Assembly (NCBI GenBank): GCA_947492925.1
Contig: CANLOQ010000001.1
Coordinates: forward strand, 558,001-622,000
Source of the DNA: an uncultured Sulfitobacter sp.
GTDB taxonomy: Bacteria; Pseudomonadota; Alphaproteobacteria; Rhodobacterales; Rhodobacteraceae
Direction of reading: 5' to 3'
Length of the DNA stretch: 64,000 nucleotides
A program made the translations under genes and the position numbers. A model generated the notes under the pieces. That model had not been told where the DNA came from. It searched no databases and was given only the letters and a program-made list of their open reading frames with translations. Below are positions 8,945 to 18,234 of this stretch, piece after piece (position 1 is the first letter of the stretch; every line of letters begins with the position of its first letter).

Positions 8945-10165
8945 ATGCTTACGCTTGGCAATGCAGACGCGCGGCGGATATTTCTGGACCGGCACCGATT
9001 ATCGGAAGCCCCTCAGGGCGCTGCTGACGGCAAGGACCTTCTGCAGCTCATTAACAGCCTTGGATTTGTGCAGCTGGACAGCATCAACACTGTCGCGCGC
9101 GCGCATGATCTGATCCTGTTTTCGCGACGCCCACGCTACAGGCCCAAGGCGCTCAAAAAGCTCTACGAAAAAGACCGGGCACTGTTTGAGCACTGGACGC
9201 ATGACGCGGCAGTCATTCCTATGGCATTCTATCCGCACTGGCACCTGCGCCGCCAACGCGATGCTGCGCGTCTGAAAGCGCGGTGGTCAAAGGACAGACG
9301 CGAAGGCTTTGAGGCGCAATTCCAGAAAGTCATTGATCAGATCAAGACGGAGGGGCCTGTTTCATCTTCTGATGTAGGCAAGGATGAAGCACGCGGATCA
9401 GGTGGCTGGTGGGACTGGCACCCGTCAAAGACAGCATTGGAGTACCTTTGGCGCAGCGGGGCCTTGTGCGTTGTCGGCCGCGAAGGATTTCAGAAGCGCT
9501 ATGATTTGACCGAACGTGTGCTTGAAAAAAACCTGTGCGACGACAGACTTATGCCAGACGCGCAAACGACAATAGATTGGTGCTGTGATCAAGCGCTCAA
9601 GCGCCTCGGCTTTGCCACCCACGGAGAGATTGCCGCGTTCTGGGCTCATGTGTCACCGAAAGAGGCGCAAATCTGGTGCAAGGCCGAACTGGCCGCCGGG
9701 CGACTGGAGACCGTCGAGATTACCGGCGCGGACGGCAGTGTAAAACCGGCTTTTGCCCGACCCGGTCTGGAAAATGATCCCGCACTTGAACTGCCGCCAA
9801 CAGGGCGTCTGCGGGTGCTCAGCCCGTTTGATCCTGCCTTGCGCGACCGGAAGCGCGCCGCCCGGCTATTTGGCTTTGACTACCGGATCGAGGTTTTCGT
9901 ACCGGAACCGCAACGCAGGTTCGGCTATTACGTTTTCCCGGTTTTGCAGGGCGACCGACTTGTCGCGCGTGTCGATATGAAAGCTTTTCGCGATGAGGAT
10001 GTGCTGCGGGTGCGTGCGCTGTGGACCGAGGGTCGCATCGCTTGGGGCAAGGCCCGGCATGCCGCGTTTGAGGCGGAGCTGGAGCGCATCAGACGACTGG
10101 CAGGTGTCGATAGGATCAGCTTTGAGAATGGCTGGTTGCGCGGTTCAGCGCAGCATCATCTCTGA
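8945..10165 (+). CDS. YcaQ-type DNA glycosylase (winged-helix, HTH_42 family)
   Basis: A 406-residue protein of the winged-helix superfamily that includes E. coli YcaQ, a glycosylase that unhooks alkylated interstrand cross-links. It matches the family in length, and the motif VQLDSI puts Gln43 and Asp45 in the QxD arrangement described for YcaQ-like enzymes (AlkZ has QxQ). HWTHDAAVIP, a family-typical stretch, follows. It starts one base after the LacI stop, with little ribosome-site signal, so the pair may be co-translated. Its 3' end overlaps the convergent IclR gene by 21 bp. Confidence 0.85.
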   Translation: MLTLGNADARRIFLDRHRLSEAPQGAADGKDLLQLINSLGFVQLDSINTVARAHDLILFSRRPRYRPKALKKLYEKDRALFEHWTHDAAVIPMAFYPHWHLRRQRDAARLKARWSKDRREGFEAQFQKVIDQIKTEGPVSSSDVGKDEARGSGGWWDWHPSKTALEYLWRSGALCVVGREGFQKRYDLTERVLEKNLCDDRLMPDAQTTIDWCCDQALKRLGFATHGEIAAFWAHVSPKEAQIWCKAELAAGRLETVEITGADGSVKPAFARPGLENDPALELPPTGRLRVLSPFDPALRDRKRAARLFGFDYRIEVFVPEPQRRFGYYVFPVLQGDRLVARVDMKAFRDEDVLRVRALWTEGRIAWGKARHAAFEAELERIRRLAGVDRISFENGWLRGSAQHHL

Positions 10166-10918
10166 CAGATCGCTTGCCGCACGTCGCAACCGGTCCAGTT
10201 GGCCCCTGATCCCCTCAAGCGAAATACGCTGCACCGGCGCATGCACAGACAGCGTTGACATCAGCCGTCCCAGATCGTCGCGGATCGGGACCGCGACAGC
10301 CACCATTCCGTCCATGAATTCCTGATCGTCGGTCGAATAATCGTTCTGCCGGATGCCCTCGATCTCTTGTGTCAGGGCGTCGGGGTCCGTCAGCGTATGG
10401 CTGGTGTGAGCATCAAGAATGGCGTTTGACAGGTATTTGGCCAAATGACGGGGTGGCAGGGATGACAGGTACATTTTGCCGCTAGCGGTGCAATGAAACG
10501 GCACCGTGGTGCCGACAGGCAGCTGGATGCGCAGGGGCCATTTGGTTTCGACACGGTCGATATATATCATGCCGTCCCGGTCCGGTGTGGCCAGATTACA
10601 GGTTTCGCCCACTTCGTCCGTCAGGGCATTCAGCACCGCCTGCCGCACGGTGCGCAGACGCGCCGATGACAGGACGTTCACGGACAATTTGCGCAGACGC
10701 TGACCCGGAGAATAAGACCGCCCATCAATATCGCGCTGCAAGAAGCCCTCTTCCTCCAGCCTGTGAAACAAGCGGTGCACGGTTGGCTTCGGCAGGCCCA
10801 AAACCTCATTTGCGGCTGTTGGTGTCAGCGGAACCCCGACACGGGCAATCTCTTCCAACAGCAGCAGCAAACGCAGGTTGGTCGGGATGGCTTTGTCAGA
10901 AGTACTCGCGTCGGGCAT
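10145..10918 (-). CDS. IclR-family transcriptional regulator
   Basis: A 257-residue regulator with an N-terminal winged helix (residues about 13-65, GLPKPTVHRLFHRLEEEGFL) and the IclR effector-binding domain (CNLATPDRDGMIYIDRVE, VPFHCTASGKMYLSSL). It is downstream of and co-directional with the TRAP transporter genes, 49 bp from the large permease, so it probably belongs to that operon and controls it or the divergent GMC dehydrogenase gene. The ligand is unknown. Confidence 0.9.
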   Translation of the reverse strand: MPDASTSDKAIPTNLRLLLLLEEIARVGVPLTPTAANEVLGLPKPTVHRLFHRLEEEGFLQRDIDGRSYSPGQRLRKLSVNVLSSARLRTVRQAVLNALTDEVGETCNLATPDRDGMIYIDRVETKWPLRIQLPVGTTVPFHCTASGKMYLSSLPPRHLAKYLSNAILDAHTSHTLTDPDALTQEIEGIRQNDYSTDDQEFMDGMVAVAVPIRDDLGRLMSTLSVHAPVQRISLEGIRGQLDRLRRAASDLSEMMLR

Positions 10919-10967
10919 ATGATCGGGCTTTCAGCTCATTGCTTGGGCGGTCAAGGGTTATCCCAAC

Positions 10968-12365
10968 TTAGCCTCCGCCGCCAAGCCCCGAAAGAAATTC
11001 GAACAGACCGCCGCCGGGCAGAAGCGTGCGCGACAGTGACGGCATGAGCGCCACACAGAACCAGACAAAGATCAGCGAGACAAGGTAGAGCGTCGCGTAA
11101 CGCAAGAGCCTGAAGTAGGGCACACCGGTCACCCCCGACGCCACATATAGGTTCAACCCGTAGGGCGGCGTGATAAAGCCGATTGACGCCCCCACAAGGA
11201 AGATCACGGCAAAGTGGATCGGGTCAATCCCTACCGAAACTGCAATCGGCGCAAGGATCGGGGCCAAAATGATCGTCACAGGCAGGGATTCAAGGATCAT
11301 CCCGGTGACAAACACAATCGCCATAGATGTGAACAGAACCGCGTAATATCCGCCCATCCCGGTCACAAAATCGCCAATGGTCTCTTTAGCACCAAGTGAT
11401 GACAAGACCTGCTGCATCGCCACGGAAACTGCGATCAGCGGCACCAGAATGCCGGTAATTTGTGCGGACCGGGACACCACGGCAGGCAGACTGGGCAGGG
11501 TGAAGCCTTCAACCACGAACATCGACAGAAGGCTTTTGTCATTCACGTGTGTGTTTGGCCCGCTTCCCATCATTTTGTTCAGCGGATAACTGATCAGCCC
11601 AACTATGATGCAAAAGCCGACCGTGACCCCTGCAGCCTCTGTCGGAGAGAACTTACCGGTGTAGATGCCCCACAGCACAAGACCGATTGCGAAAAAGCCC
11701 AACCACGCACCTACGGCGGTTTTGATCACGCGCCAGGGGCTGAGGCCGATCAGAATGCCCCAGCCGTTCAGCGTGCATATGATGAAGGCCGCTGTCATCA
11801 TGCCCAGCACCATCAGACTGCCGGGCACGATGCCTGCAATAAACAGCTCGGAAATCGGGAGGTTCATCAGGAAACCGTAGACGATAAAGATGATCGACGG
11901 CGGAATGATGATACCTACCGTACCGCCCGCCGCCGCTGTCGCGGCAGAGAAACGCTCGTCATAATTGCCCTTGACCATTTCAGGGTGCAGCATGGATCCG
12001 ATGGTTGCCGTAGTGGCCGAATTGGAACCCGAAATGGCGGCGAACAATCCGCAGGCCGCGATAGATGCCATCGCAAGACCACCGCGCAACCAACCCAGAC
12101 AGGAGTAGGCGAAATCGGACAACCGCCTTGCGATACCTGACTGGTTGATCAGATCACCGGTCAAAATAAAAAGCGGCATCGCCAGCAACGCAAACCCCTT
12201 GTTGAAGACATTCAACAACTCATTGCCGGTATTCACCAGCGGCAAACCGATGACAAAGCTGCATCCGATGACCCAGTAAAAGATAACCAGCAGCACGGGC
12301 GTGCCAAGCATGAAGAAGATCGTCACACCGATGGAGATTAATGTGACCCATGTACCGTCAGACAT
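10968..12365 (-). CDS. dctM: TRAP transporter large permease (DctM family)
   Basis: Large membrane subunit (465 aa, about 12 or more helices) of a TRAP transporter that couples solute import to a Na+ gradient. Family hallmarks include GLPLVNTGNELLNVFNKGFA, ISGSNSATTATIGSML and IIIPPSIIFIVYG. The start at 12365 is chosen over 12503 because the longer reading adds a basic non-homologous stretch overlapping the small subunit. It forms a TGATG stop/start overlap with that gene, a sign of coupled translation. A shorter dctM of the second TRAP system is at 20608. Confidence 0.9.
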   Translation of the reverse strand: MSDGTWVTLISIGVTIFFMLGTPVLLVIFYWVIGCSFVIGLPLVNTGNELLNVFNKGFALLAMPLFILTGDLINQSGIARRLSDFAYSCLGWLRGGLAMASIAACGLFAAISGSNSATTATIGSMLHPEMVKGNYDERFSAATAAAGGTVGIIIPPSIIFIVYGFLMNLPISELFIAGIVPGSLMVLGMMTAAFIICTLNGWGILIGLSPWRVIKTAVGAWLGFFAIGLVLWGIYTGKFSPTEAAGVTVGFCIIVGLISYPLNKMMGSGPNTHVNDKSLLSMFVVEGFTLPSLPAVVSRSAQITGILVPLIAVSVAMQQVLSSLGAKETIGDFVTGMGGYYAVLFTSMAIVFVTGMILESLPVTIILAPILAPIAVSVGIDPIHFAVIFLVGASIGFITPPYGLNLYVASGVTGVPYFRLLRYATLYLVSLIFVWFCVALMPSLSRTLLPGGGLFEFLSGLGGGG

Positions 12366-13033
12366 CAGACATCCCCCCCGATGACAGCTTGCTTGATAAT
12401 TGTGTCGCCTGATTTGTAGTTGGCCCAGTCGTCGCGCCAGTTGCCCACAACCCGACCGGCCATCAGTGTAAAGGCGATCGGCACGGTGATGTAGAACCAC
12501 CATTTCATTGTGTCATCTACGCCGTCGACCAACTGAAAATTGCTGGCGGAATAGGCCGTGAACTTCAGCGACGTGGCAATTGCGATCCAGCAAAACCCGA
12601 ACCACAGAACGGTGTCCATCGTCAGGGCCGCCATCTGGCCACCGCGCGACATTTTGGACCGGAATTCACTAAAGCTAAGGTGCGTGCGCAACCGCACGTT
12701 ATAAGAACACCCGAACCACGCCATGATCATGAAAAGAAAGGGTGGCACCGTGGTAGACCCGGCCCACTGGTGGGAGAATACGAACCTGTCAACCACACCC
12801 CAAAAGATGATTGCCGCAATCATCAGGTAGGTGACAACGGCGATCCCGCGTTCAAGGTGACGGTCCATAAAGGGGATGCGCTTGAAAAACTCGTTGGCCA
12901 GAATGCCACCCAAAAGGGTGACAAAGAACGAAAAGACCCACATGCCGTCCTTGTAGAACGCCTGCTGCATCTCAAATGAATCGCCCGAAAAAATCGCAGG
13001 AAAAATCGCTGCTGCTTCGGCCCAGATCGACAT
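12365..13033 (-). CDS. dctQ: TRAP transporter small permease (DctQ family)
   Basis: Small membrane subunit (222 aa) with about four or five hydrophobic segments. It is long for a DctQ protein, with an N-terminal hydrophobic stretch before the usual four helices. GGGGGAGA precedes its ATG. It lies between the binding protein and the large permease. Sequence conservation is low in this family, so the call depends mainly on position and hydrophobicity. Confidence 0.85.
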   Translation of the reverse strand: MSIWAEAAAIFPAIFSGDSFEMQQAFYKDGMWVFSFFVTLLGGILANEFFKRIPFMDRHLERGIAVVTYLMIAAIIFWGVVDRFVFSHQWAGSTTVPPFLFMIMAWFGCSYNVRLRTHLSFSEFRSKMSRGGQMAALTMDTVLWFGFCWIAIATSLKFTAYSASNFQLVDGVDDTMKWWFYITVPIAFTLMAGRVVGNWRDDWANYKSGDTIIKQAVIGGDV

Positions 13034-13087
13034 CGGTTGTCTCCCCCCTTGCTGCCTGACGCCCGCTGCCCTCCCGACGGCGGGGTC

Positions 13088-13119
13088 AAAAAGGGCCGGC
13101 CTCTTGAGAAAGCCGGCCC
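13088..13119 (-). terminator. Intrinsic terminator/attenuator after the TRAP binding-protein gene
   Basis: Read on the minus strand, GGGCCGGC (13119-13112) pairs with GCCGGCCC (13100-13093) around an 11-nt loop and is followed by five T (13092-13088). It lies 25 bp past the binding-protein stop and upstream of the small permease, so partial read-through would give much more binding protein than membrane subunits. Confidence 0.8.
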
Positions 13120-13143
13120 TGTTTTCACATTGACCCTAAAGGA

Positions 13144-14373
13144 TCAGGCTTTCCACCACCGGCGCGGCTCTACGTTTTCGGCCAGAGTATGCGTGTTTTG
13201 GCGCACGGTGTCATAAATTTCCTGATAGGTATCACGGCCACCTGACCAGTTGTTCAGCCGCTCGCGCCAGTCTTCCCAAAGCTGGGGCTGGAATTCGGGC
13301 GAACACATTTCCTCGGCCATCTTGATCTGGTCATCACCCAAATCGGCAACGCGCACGTCGTTCTGTGCAAAGATCGTGTCAGGGTGCTGAGGGTTCGAAG
13401 CACCTACTGTGTTGACCAGTGCCGCCTCGTTCGCGGCCTGCACATGAACCTGCGCCAGATAGGCCGATTCCATCACCGCGTCCTGCAATTCGCCACCAAG
13501 GCTGTCAAAGGCCGATGCGGACATCGCGGTGTGCTCTGTTCCGCAGAAGAACTTCAGATCAACGGACTGGGACACAACCGGCGACATGTTTGCGTAGGCG
13601 ACGGCAGACGCCCAAGTCTCTGCCCCGTCAATCAGACCCTGCTTGAGACCATCAAGTGTTTCTTCCCATGCAACCGGCACCGGGTTCAGGTTGAGCGCGT
13701 TCATCGCAATGCGACCCAGCTGCGTGCCCGTCACACGGTTTTTCGTGCCGAACATCTCTTCAAGCTTGGTGATCGTCGGCGCGTCCTTCCACTTCAGACC
13801 CATCTGGATGCCGCGCAGTTCACAGTGGCTGAACAGGAATTTCAACCCGTGACGCTTCTCATATGGTTCGCGCAGCAGTGCCTGCGATTCGGGAGAATAA
13901 AGGAAGTAATATTGATCCGCGCGGCTGCGGAACATGTAGGCATAGTCCAGCACGTTCAGATACGGCGCACCGCCGGCAGAGTTCTGGGTAGAGGCAGCAT
14001 AGATGTCGACGATGCCCTGCTGGGCCTTTTCAACACAGGATGTCTGACCGCAAATCTGGTTATCACCAATGAACTCAACCCGGATTTCACCGTCTGTGCG
14101 GCTTTCCAGATCGCGGGCGAATTCAAGACAGCCTGCGCGTTCAATCAACAGGTTACGCTGGTTAAAGCCAGCCGCACCAAACTTGAAAGTGAACTTCGGC
14201 TCTTTCGCAAAGCGTTTTTCGTAGGACGATTCCGCCGCTGTCGCCAGATTGGCAAGGCTCATCACACCGCCAAAGCTGCCTGCCGCAAGCAGGGTGGATG
14301 ACATGCCGTACTGTCCCGCCACCCGGAACAGATCACGACGTGTAATCCCGCTGAGTTTATCACTTACCTTCAT
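13144..14373 (-). CDS. dctP: TRAP transporter substrate-binding protein (DctP family, Tat signal)
   Basis: Periplasmic binding protein (409 aa) of the TRAP system. The N-terminus has a twin-arginine signal (ITRRDLFRVAG, R12-R13) followed by a hydrophobic stretch and ATAAES cleavage region, unlike the Sec signal of the second TRAP binding protein at 18235. DctP features include ELRGIQMGLKWKD, the R-containing GTQLGRIAMNALNLNPVPVAW region and GLIDGAETWASAV. The ribosome site is GGGAGG. The substrate is unknown; the divergent GMC dehydrogenase hints at an alcohol or sugar-acid-like compound. Confidence 0.9.
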   Translation of the reverse strand: MKVSDKLSGITRRDLFRVAGQYGMSSTLLAAGSFGGVMSLANLATAAESSYEKRFAKEPKFTFKFGAAGFNQRNLLIERAGCLEFARDLESRTDGEIRVEFIGDNQICGQTSCVEKAQQGIVDIYAASTQNSAGGAPYLNVLDYAYMFRSRADQYYFLYSPESQALLREPYEKRHGLKFLFSHCELRGIQMGLKWKDAPTITKLEEMFGTKNRVTGTQLGRIAMNALNLNPVPVAWEETLDGLKQGLIDGAETWASAVAYANMSPVVSQSVDLKFFCGTEHTAMSASAFDSLGGELQDAVMESAYLAQVHVQAANEAALVNTVGASNPQHPDTIFAQNDVRVADLGDDQIKMAEEMCSPEFQPQLWEDWRERLNNWSGGRDTYQEIYDTVRQNTHTLAENVEPRRWWKA

Positions 14374-14400
14374 TTTGGTTCCTCCCGTTTGAAGTATTCG

Positions 14401-14410
14401 TCATTAATGA
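14401..14410. promoter_or_regulatory. Palindrome in the TRAP/GMC divergent promoter region
   Basis: TCATTAATGA is a perfect 10-bp palindrome 28 bp upstream of the TRAP binding-protein start, in the only control region shared by the TRAP operon and the GMC dehydrogenase gene. It could be an operator for the IclR regulator of the operon. No stronger evidence. Confidence 0.25.
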
Positions 14411-14489
14411 GACTTTTTGTTTCAAAAAACACTAGCTACAAAAGTCCCACCTGTATAGAATTTTCTTCAATCGCGGAGAGGATTCAGAA

Positions 14490-16091
14490 ATGGACGCAGA
14501 TTTTATCATTGTCGGAGCAGGTTCGGCAGGCTGTGTCCTTGCCAACCGGCTTAGCGCTGATCCAAAGAACAAAGTTATTTTGCTGGAAGCGGGTGGACGC
14601 GATCTGAACCCCTGGATTCACATTCCGGTCGGCTACTTCAAAACTATCCACAATCCGTCCGTTGATTGGTGCTACAAGACAGAGCCTGATCCGGGACTGA
14701 ATGGCCGGTCTATTGAATGGCCGCGCGGCAAAGTTCTGGGGGGATCGTCCTCATTGAACGGACTGCTATACGTGCGGGGACAACCGCAGGATTATGACCG
14801 CTGGCGGCAAATGGGAAACACCGGTTGGGGCTGGGACGACGTGCTGCCGCTTTTCAAGCGCGCAGAGCGTAACGAGCGCGGCGCAGATGAATATCACGGT
14901 GATCAGGGGCCGCTGTCGGTCAGTAACATGCGTATCCAGCGCCCGATCACCGACGCATGGGTCGCAGCAGCACAGGCCGCAGGGTACAAGTTCAACCCCG
15001 ACTACAACGGCAAGGATCAGGAAGGCGTTGGCTTTTTTCAGCTGACTTCGCGCAACGGCTGGCGGTGCAGTGCGGCTGTGGCCTATCTGAAGCCGGTCAA
15101 GAACCGCCCGAACCTTCGGATTGTTACGCACGCACGGGTCGACAAGATCTTGATCGAAAGCAAGCGCGCCACCGGCGTCGTTTATTCGGACCGAGGCGGC
15201 AAGCAGCATTCGGTCACCGCCCGGCGCGAAGTGGTATTATCAGGTGGCGCAATCAACTCTCCCCAGATTTTGATGTTGTCGGGCATCGGGGAAGGCGCAC
15301 AATTGTCCAAACACGGCATCGACGTGGTGCAAGACCTGCAGGGTGTGGGAAAAAACCTGCAGGACCACCTGCAGGCGCGGCTTGTCTATAAGTGCAACGA
15401 ACCCACACTGAACGATGAGGTTTCATCATTGTGGGGTCAGGCGAAGATCGGGCTCAAATTCGCGCTTTTCCGTGCGGGACCGATGACAATGGCCGCCAGT
15501 CTGGCAACCGGATTTTTGAAAACCCGCGATGATCTGGAAACGCCGGACATTCAGTTTCATGTGCAGCCTCTTTCGGCGGAAAACCCCGGAAAAGGGGCTG
15601 ACCGGTTCTCGGCCTTTACGATGTCGGTCTGCCAGTTGCGGCCCGAAAGCAAAGGAGAGATCAGGCTGGCCGATGCAGCCCCGCGCAGCTATCCCAAGAT
15701 CATTCCGAACTACCTGTCGACCAAGACCGACTGTGATACGGTCGTAGAAGGTGTGAATATCGCCCGGCGCATCGCGCGTCACGCGCCGCTTACCTCAAAA
15801 ATATCGCAGGAATTTCGGCCGCACGCTGATCTGGACATCAATGACCATGCGGCAACGCTGGATTGGGCGCGCAACAACACCGCCTCTATTTATCACCCCA
15901 CAGGCACCTGCAAGATGGGCAATGACGCGGGTGCCGTCGTGGATGCGCGGCTGCGGGTGCATGGTATTGCCGGTTTGCGGGTCGCGGATTGTTCGATCAT
16001 GCCTGAAATTGTATCGGGCAACACAAACGCTCCGGCGATCATGATCGGGGAAAAGGCAAGCGATCTGATACTGGAAGACGCGCGCGTCTAG
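14490..16091 (+). CDS. GMC-family FAD alcohol/choline-type dehydrogenase
   Basis: FAD flavoprotein (533 aa) of the glucose-methanol-choline family that oxidises an alcohol. The FAD-binding GAGSAG is at 9-14, the first GMC signature ([14 protein letters not shown]) and the second ([17 protein letters not shown]) are complete, and the catalytic His lies in [10 protein letters not shown] with the C-terminal [13 protein letters not shown]. It resembles BetA-like alcohol dehydrogenases, but no other betaine gene is adjacent, so choline is not supported as substrate. Divergent from the TRAP operon, probably acting on the imported compound. The 3' end overlaps the racemase-like gene by 4 bp. Confidence 0.9.
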   Translation: MDADFIIVGAGSAGCVLANRLSADPKNKVILLEAGGRDLNPWIHIPVGYFKTIHNPSVDWCYKTEPDPGLNGRSIEWPRGKVLGGSSSLNGLLYVRGQPQDYDRWRQMGNTGWGWDDVLPLFKRAERNERGADEYHGDQGPLSVSNMRIQRPITDAWVAAAQAAGYKFNPDYNGKDQEGVGFFQLTSRNGWRCSAAVAYLKPVKNRPNLRIVTHARVDKILIESKRATGVVYSDRGGKQHSVTARREVVLSGGAINSPQILMLSGIGEGAQLSKHGIDVVQDLQGVGKNLQDHLQARLVYKCNEPTLNDEVSSLWGQAKIGLKFALFRAGPMTMAASLATGFLKTRDDLETPDIQFHVQPLSAENPGKGADRFSAFTMSVCQLRPESKGEIRLADAAPRSYPKIIPNYLSTKTDCDTVVEGVNIARRIARHAPLTSKISQEFRPHADLDINDHAATLDWARNNTASIYHPTGTCKMGNDAGAVVDARLRVHGIAGLRVADCSIMPEIVSGNTNAPAIMIGEKASDLILEDARV

Positions 16092-16786
16092 GGCGCAAAG
16101 GTTTGGGGCGACAGTCCCGCATAAAACCACCGCAGGTAGGTGTAGATCGAATAGACCGGACGCCCCGTCACCGCCGCGATGTCGGCCGCGTATGGCACCA
16201 TGTTGGTGCATTCCAGGATAAGCGCCCCGATGTTCGGATTTGCATCTGTCAGCGCAAGGGCCCGGGCGACCATATCACGGCGCGCGGCCTCGACATCCAG
16301 CGTCAGCCGGTTTTCAAGTATCGAAGTCGCAAAGGCCGTGCCGTCCATCCCCGCAACCGGCGTGTCCGTCGGAACACCCGCCACCTGTAGATGCGCGGCT
16401 GACAGATTGCCGCTTGAAATGGTCAAAACGCCTAGCGACTGCCCCGGCCTCAGCATCGGCAGGATCTGTCCCGCCTGCTCAAGCGCGGATGCGGCCACGG
16501 GCACGCCCAGCGCGGCAGCAAGGCGCGGGCGAATGAGGGACAAAAAACCGCATGTTGTGGCAATGCCAACGCATCCATCAGCCACCAGCGATAGCCCTCT
16601 GTTGATGAACGCCTGCACAAACGGCTCGACATCATCGCAAATGATCGCATCAGGCGTGGCGCCCTCAACAATCCCGTATTGAACCGCAAACGGCCATGTC
16701 TGCGCATTTCCAACATCACCGTGGATACGGGGAAAGCGACTGTCCAGCATCAGGATACCCAAAGGAGGATCAGCAGTGACCGGCAT
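16088..16786 (-). CDS. Asp/Glu/hydantoin racemase-superfamily protein
   Basis: A 232-residue protein with the two-cysteine pattern of the aspartate/glutamate racemase superfamily: ATTCGFL and LECTNM, the pair that acts as acid and base in family racemases. Start ATG 16786 has AAGGA nine bases upstream; a TTG two codons earlier is less likely. Divergent from a D-amino-acid-oxidase-like gene, so a role in interconverting amino-acid or hydantoin enantiomers is plausible. It could also be a maleate isomerase- or decarboxylase-like member of the same fold. Confidence 0.75.
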   Translation of the reverse strand: MPVTADPPLGILMLDSRFPRIHGDVGNAQTWPFAVQYGIVEGATPDAIICDDVEPFVQAFINRGLSLVADGCVGIATTCGFLSLIRPRLAAALGVPVAASALEQAGQILPMLRPGQSLGVLTISSGNLSAAHLQVAGVPTDTPVAGMDGTAFATSILENRLTLDVEAARRDMVARALALTDANPNIGALILECTNMVPYAADIAAVTGRPVYSIYTYLRWFYAGLSPQTFAP

Positions 16787-16930
16787 AAACAAACATCCTT
16801 GCGTCGTTTAGCGGGATCATTGCCGCGCCAAAGTCCACAGGACAACCCATTCGGCGTACAATGACAATTTATAAACAAATCGTTGATGTTTTCATTTTCC
16901 GTGACATTATGAGCTTGGGGAGAATCGAAT

Positions 16931-16966
16931 ATGTCGATGCTGACGATATTCTATGCATGGCTATGA
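16931..16966 (+). CDS. Possible 11-codon leader ORF before the DadA-like gene
   Basis: ATG 16931 has a good ribosome site (GGGGAGA) and encodes MSMLTIFYAWL. Its TGA overlaps the ATG of the oxidase gene as ATGA, while the oxidase itself has almost no ribosome site. This looks like a translational-coupling leader peptide, but at this length it could be chance. Confidence 0.3.
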   Translation: MSMLTIFYAWL

Positions 16967-18201
16967 CCCGGCATGTTGCGGTCATCGGGGCCGGAATTGT
17001 CGGGGTTTCAACGGCAATCTGGCTGCGCCGGGCAGGCGTGCAGGTCACGCTGATTGACAAAAATGCGCCGGGCACAGGCACATCCCACGGCAATGCGGGC
17101 GTTCTGGCCGCTTGTTCAATGGTCCCCGTCACCGGGCCCGGTCTGATCAGCAAGGCTCCGAAAATGCTGATGAACCCCGATTTTCCACTGTTCCTGCGCT
17201 GGGGATATCTGCCGCGGCTCTTGCCCTGGCTGCGACGTTACCTGTCACATGCCAATGATGCAGACACCCGGCGCATTGCCAAAGGTTTGATCCCTATCGT
17301 TAGTGACACGGTCGATCAGCACAAAAGCCTCTGTCATGATCTGGGCCTCGGAGACTGGGTGACAGACAGCGATTATTGTTATGCCTACAGGAACCGTGCA
17401 GCATTTGAGGCAGAGCGTTACGGTTGGGATATCCGCCGCGATGCAGGCTTTACGCCGGAACTGATCGAAGGCCCCGATGTACAGGCTTATGAACCTGCGC
17501 TCAGTGAGGATGTCTCTTTCCTAGCGGTCCTCCGGCATCATGGATTTATCCGTAGCCCCGGTGGCTATGTGCAGGCGCTGGCCCGCGCGTTCAAGGAAAT
17601 GGGCGGCACCGTCCTCAAGGCCGAGGTCAAAGATTTTGATCTCTCCGGCGGTCAAATCCACGCTGTTCAGACCACCCAAGGCACCGTTTCCTGCACCGAG
17701 GTCGTGCTTGCGACTGGTGTTTGGTCAAAGCCGATGATGGCAAAACTGGGCCTCAACGTCCCGCTGGAGACCGAGCGTGGTTATCATATCGTGTTCACGG
17801 ATGCGATGGGTGGTCCGGCGCGCCCCATCATGTTGGCCAGTGGCAAATTCGTCGCTACGCCAATGGATCAGGGCGTCAGATGTGCCGGAATTGTCGAATT
17901 TGGCGGGCTGGAGGCAGATGCCTCTGCAGCACCGCTGAAATTGCTGCGCCGTCAGGCACAAGCGGCTTTTCCGAAACTTGAATACACTGACGAAATCGAA
18001 TGGCTGGGGCACAGACCCGCGCCCAGCGACAGCCTGCCCCTGATCGGGCAGATTGGAAAATCCGGGGTCTTTACCGCCTTCGGGCATCATCACATCGGGT
18101 TGACGGGCGGACCGAAAACGGGCCGACTGGTCGCCGGATTGATCACAGGGGCGCAGGCCAACACCGATCTGGCCCCATACCATCCACAACGCTTTGCATA
18201 A
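16963..18201 (+). CDS. D-amino acid dehydrogenase/FAD oxidoreductase (DadA-like)
   Basis: FAD-dependent oxidase (412 aa, DAO family) with the dinucleotide motif GAGIVG at 9-14, an internal VLATGVWSKPM and a C-terminal GHHHIGLTGGPKTGRLVA stretch that binds FAD. Such enzymes deaminate D-amino acids or oxidise imino acids. Start ATG 16963 is chosen because the protein family begins just before the FAD motif; the frame is open upstream to 16861. It heads an operon with a TRAP transporter and 5-oxoprolinase genes, suggesting a role in D-glutamate, proline or oxoproline-related metabolism. Confidence 0.85.
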   Translation: MTRHVAVIGAGIVGVSTAIWLRRAGVQVTLIDKNAPGTGTSHGNAGVLAACSMVPVTGPGLISKAPKMLMNPDFPLFLRWGYLPRLLPWLRRYLSHANDADTRRIAKGLIPIVSDTVDQHKSLCHDLGLGDWVTDSDYCYAYRNRAAFEAERYGWDIRRDAGFTPELIEGPDVQAYEPALSEDVSFLAVLRHHGFIRSPGGYVQALARAFKEMGGTVLKAEVKDFDLSGGQIHAVQTTQGTVSCTEVVLATGVWSKPMMAKLGLNVPLETERGYHIVFTDAMGGPARPIMLASGKFVATPMDQGVRCAGIVEFGGLEADASAAPLKLLRRQAQAAFPKLEYTDEIEWLGHRPAPSDSLPLIGQIGKSGVFTAFGHHHIGLTGGPKTGRLVAGLITGAQANTDLAPYHPQRFA

Positions 18202-18234
18202 GGCGAAAAACCAAACCAATGGGAGAAAACCAAA

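Noticed and set aside
14490-16091. Calling the GMC enzyme choline dehydrogenase (betA)
   Set aside because: No betB, betI or choline transporter is adjacent; the TRAP/IclR context suggests a different alcohol.
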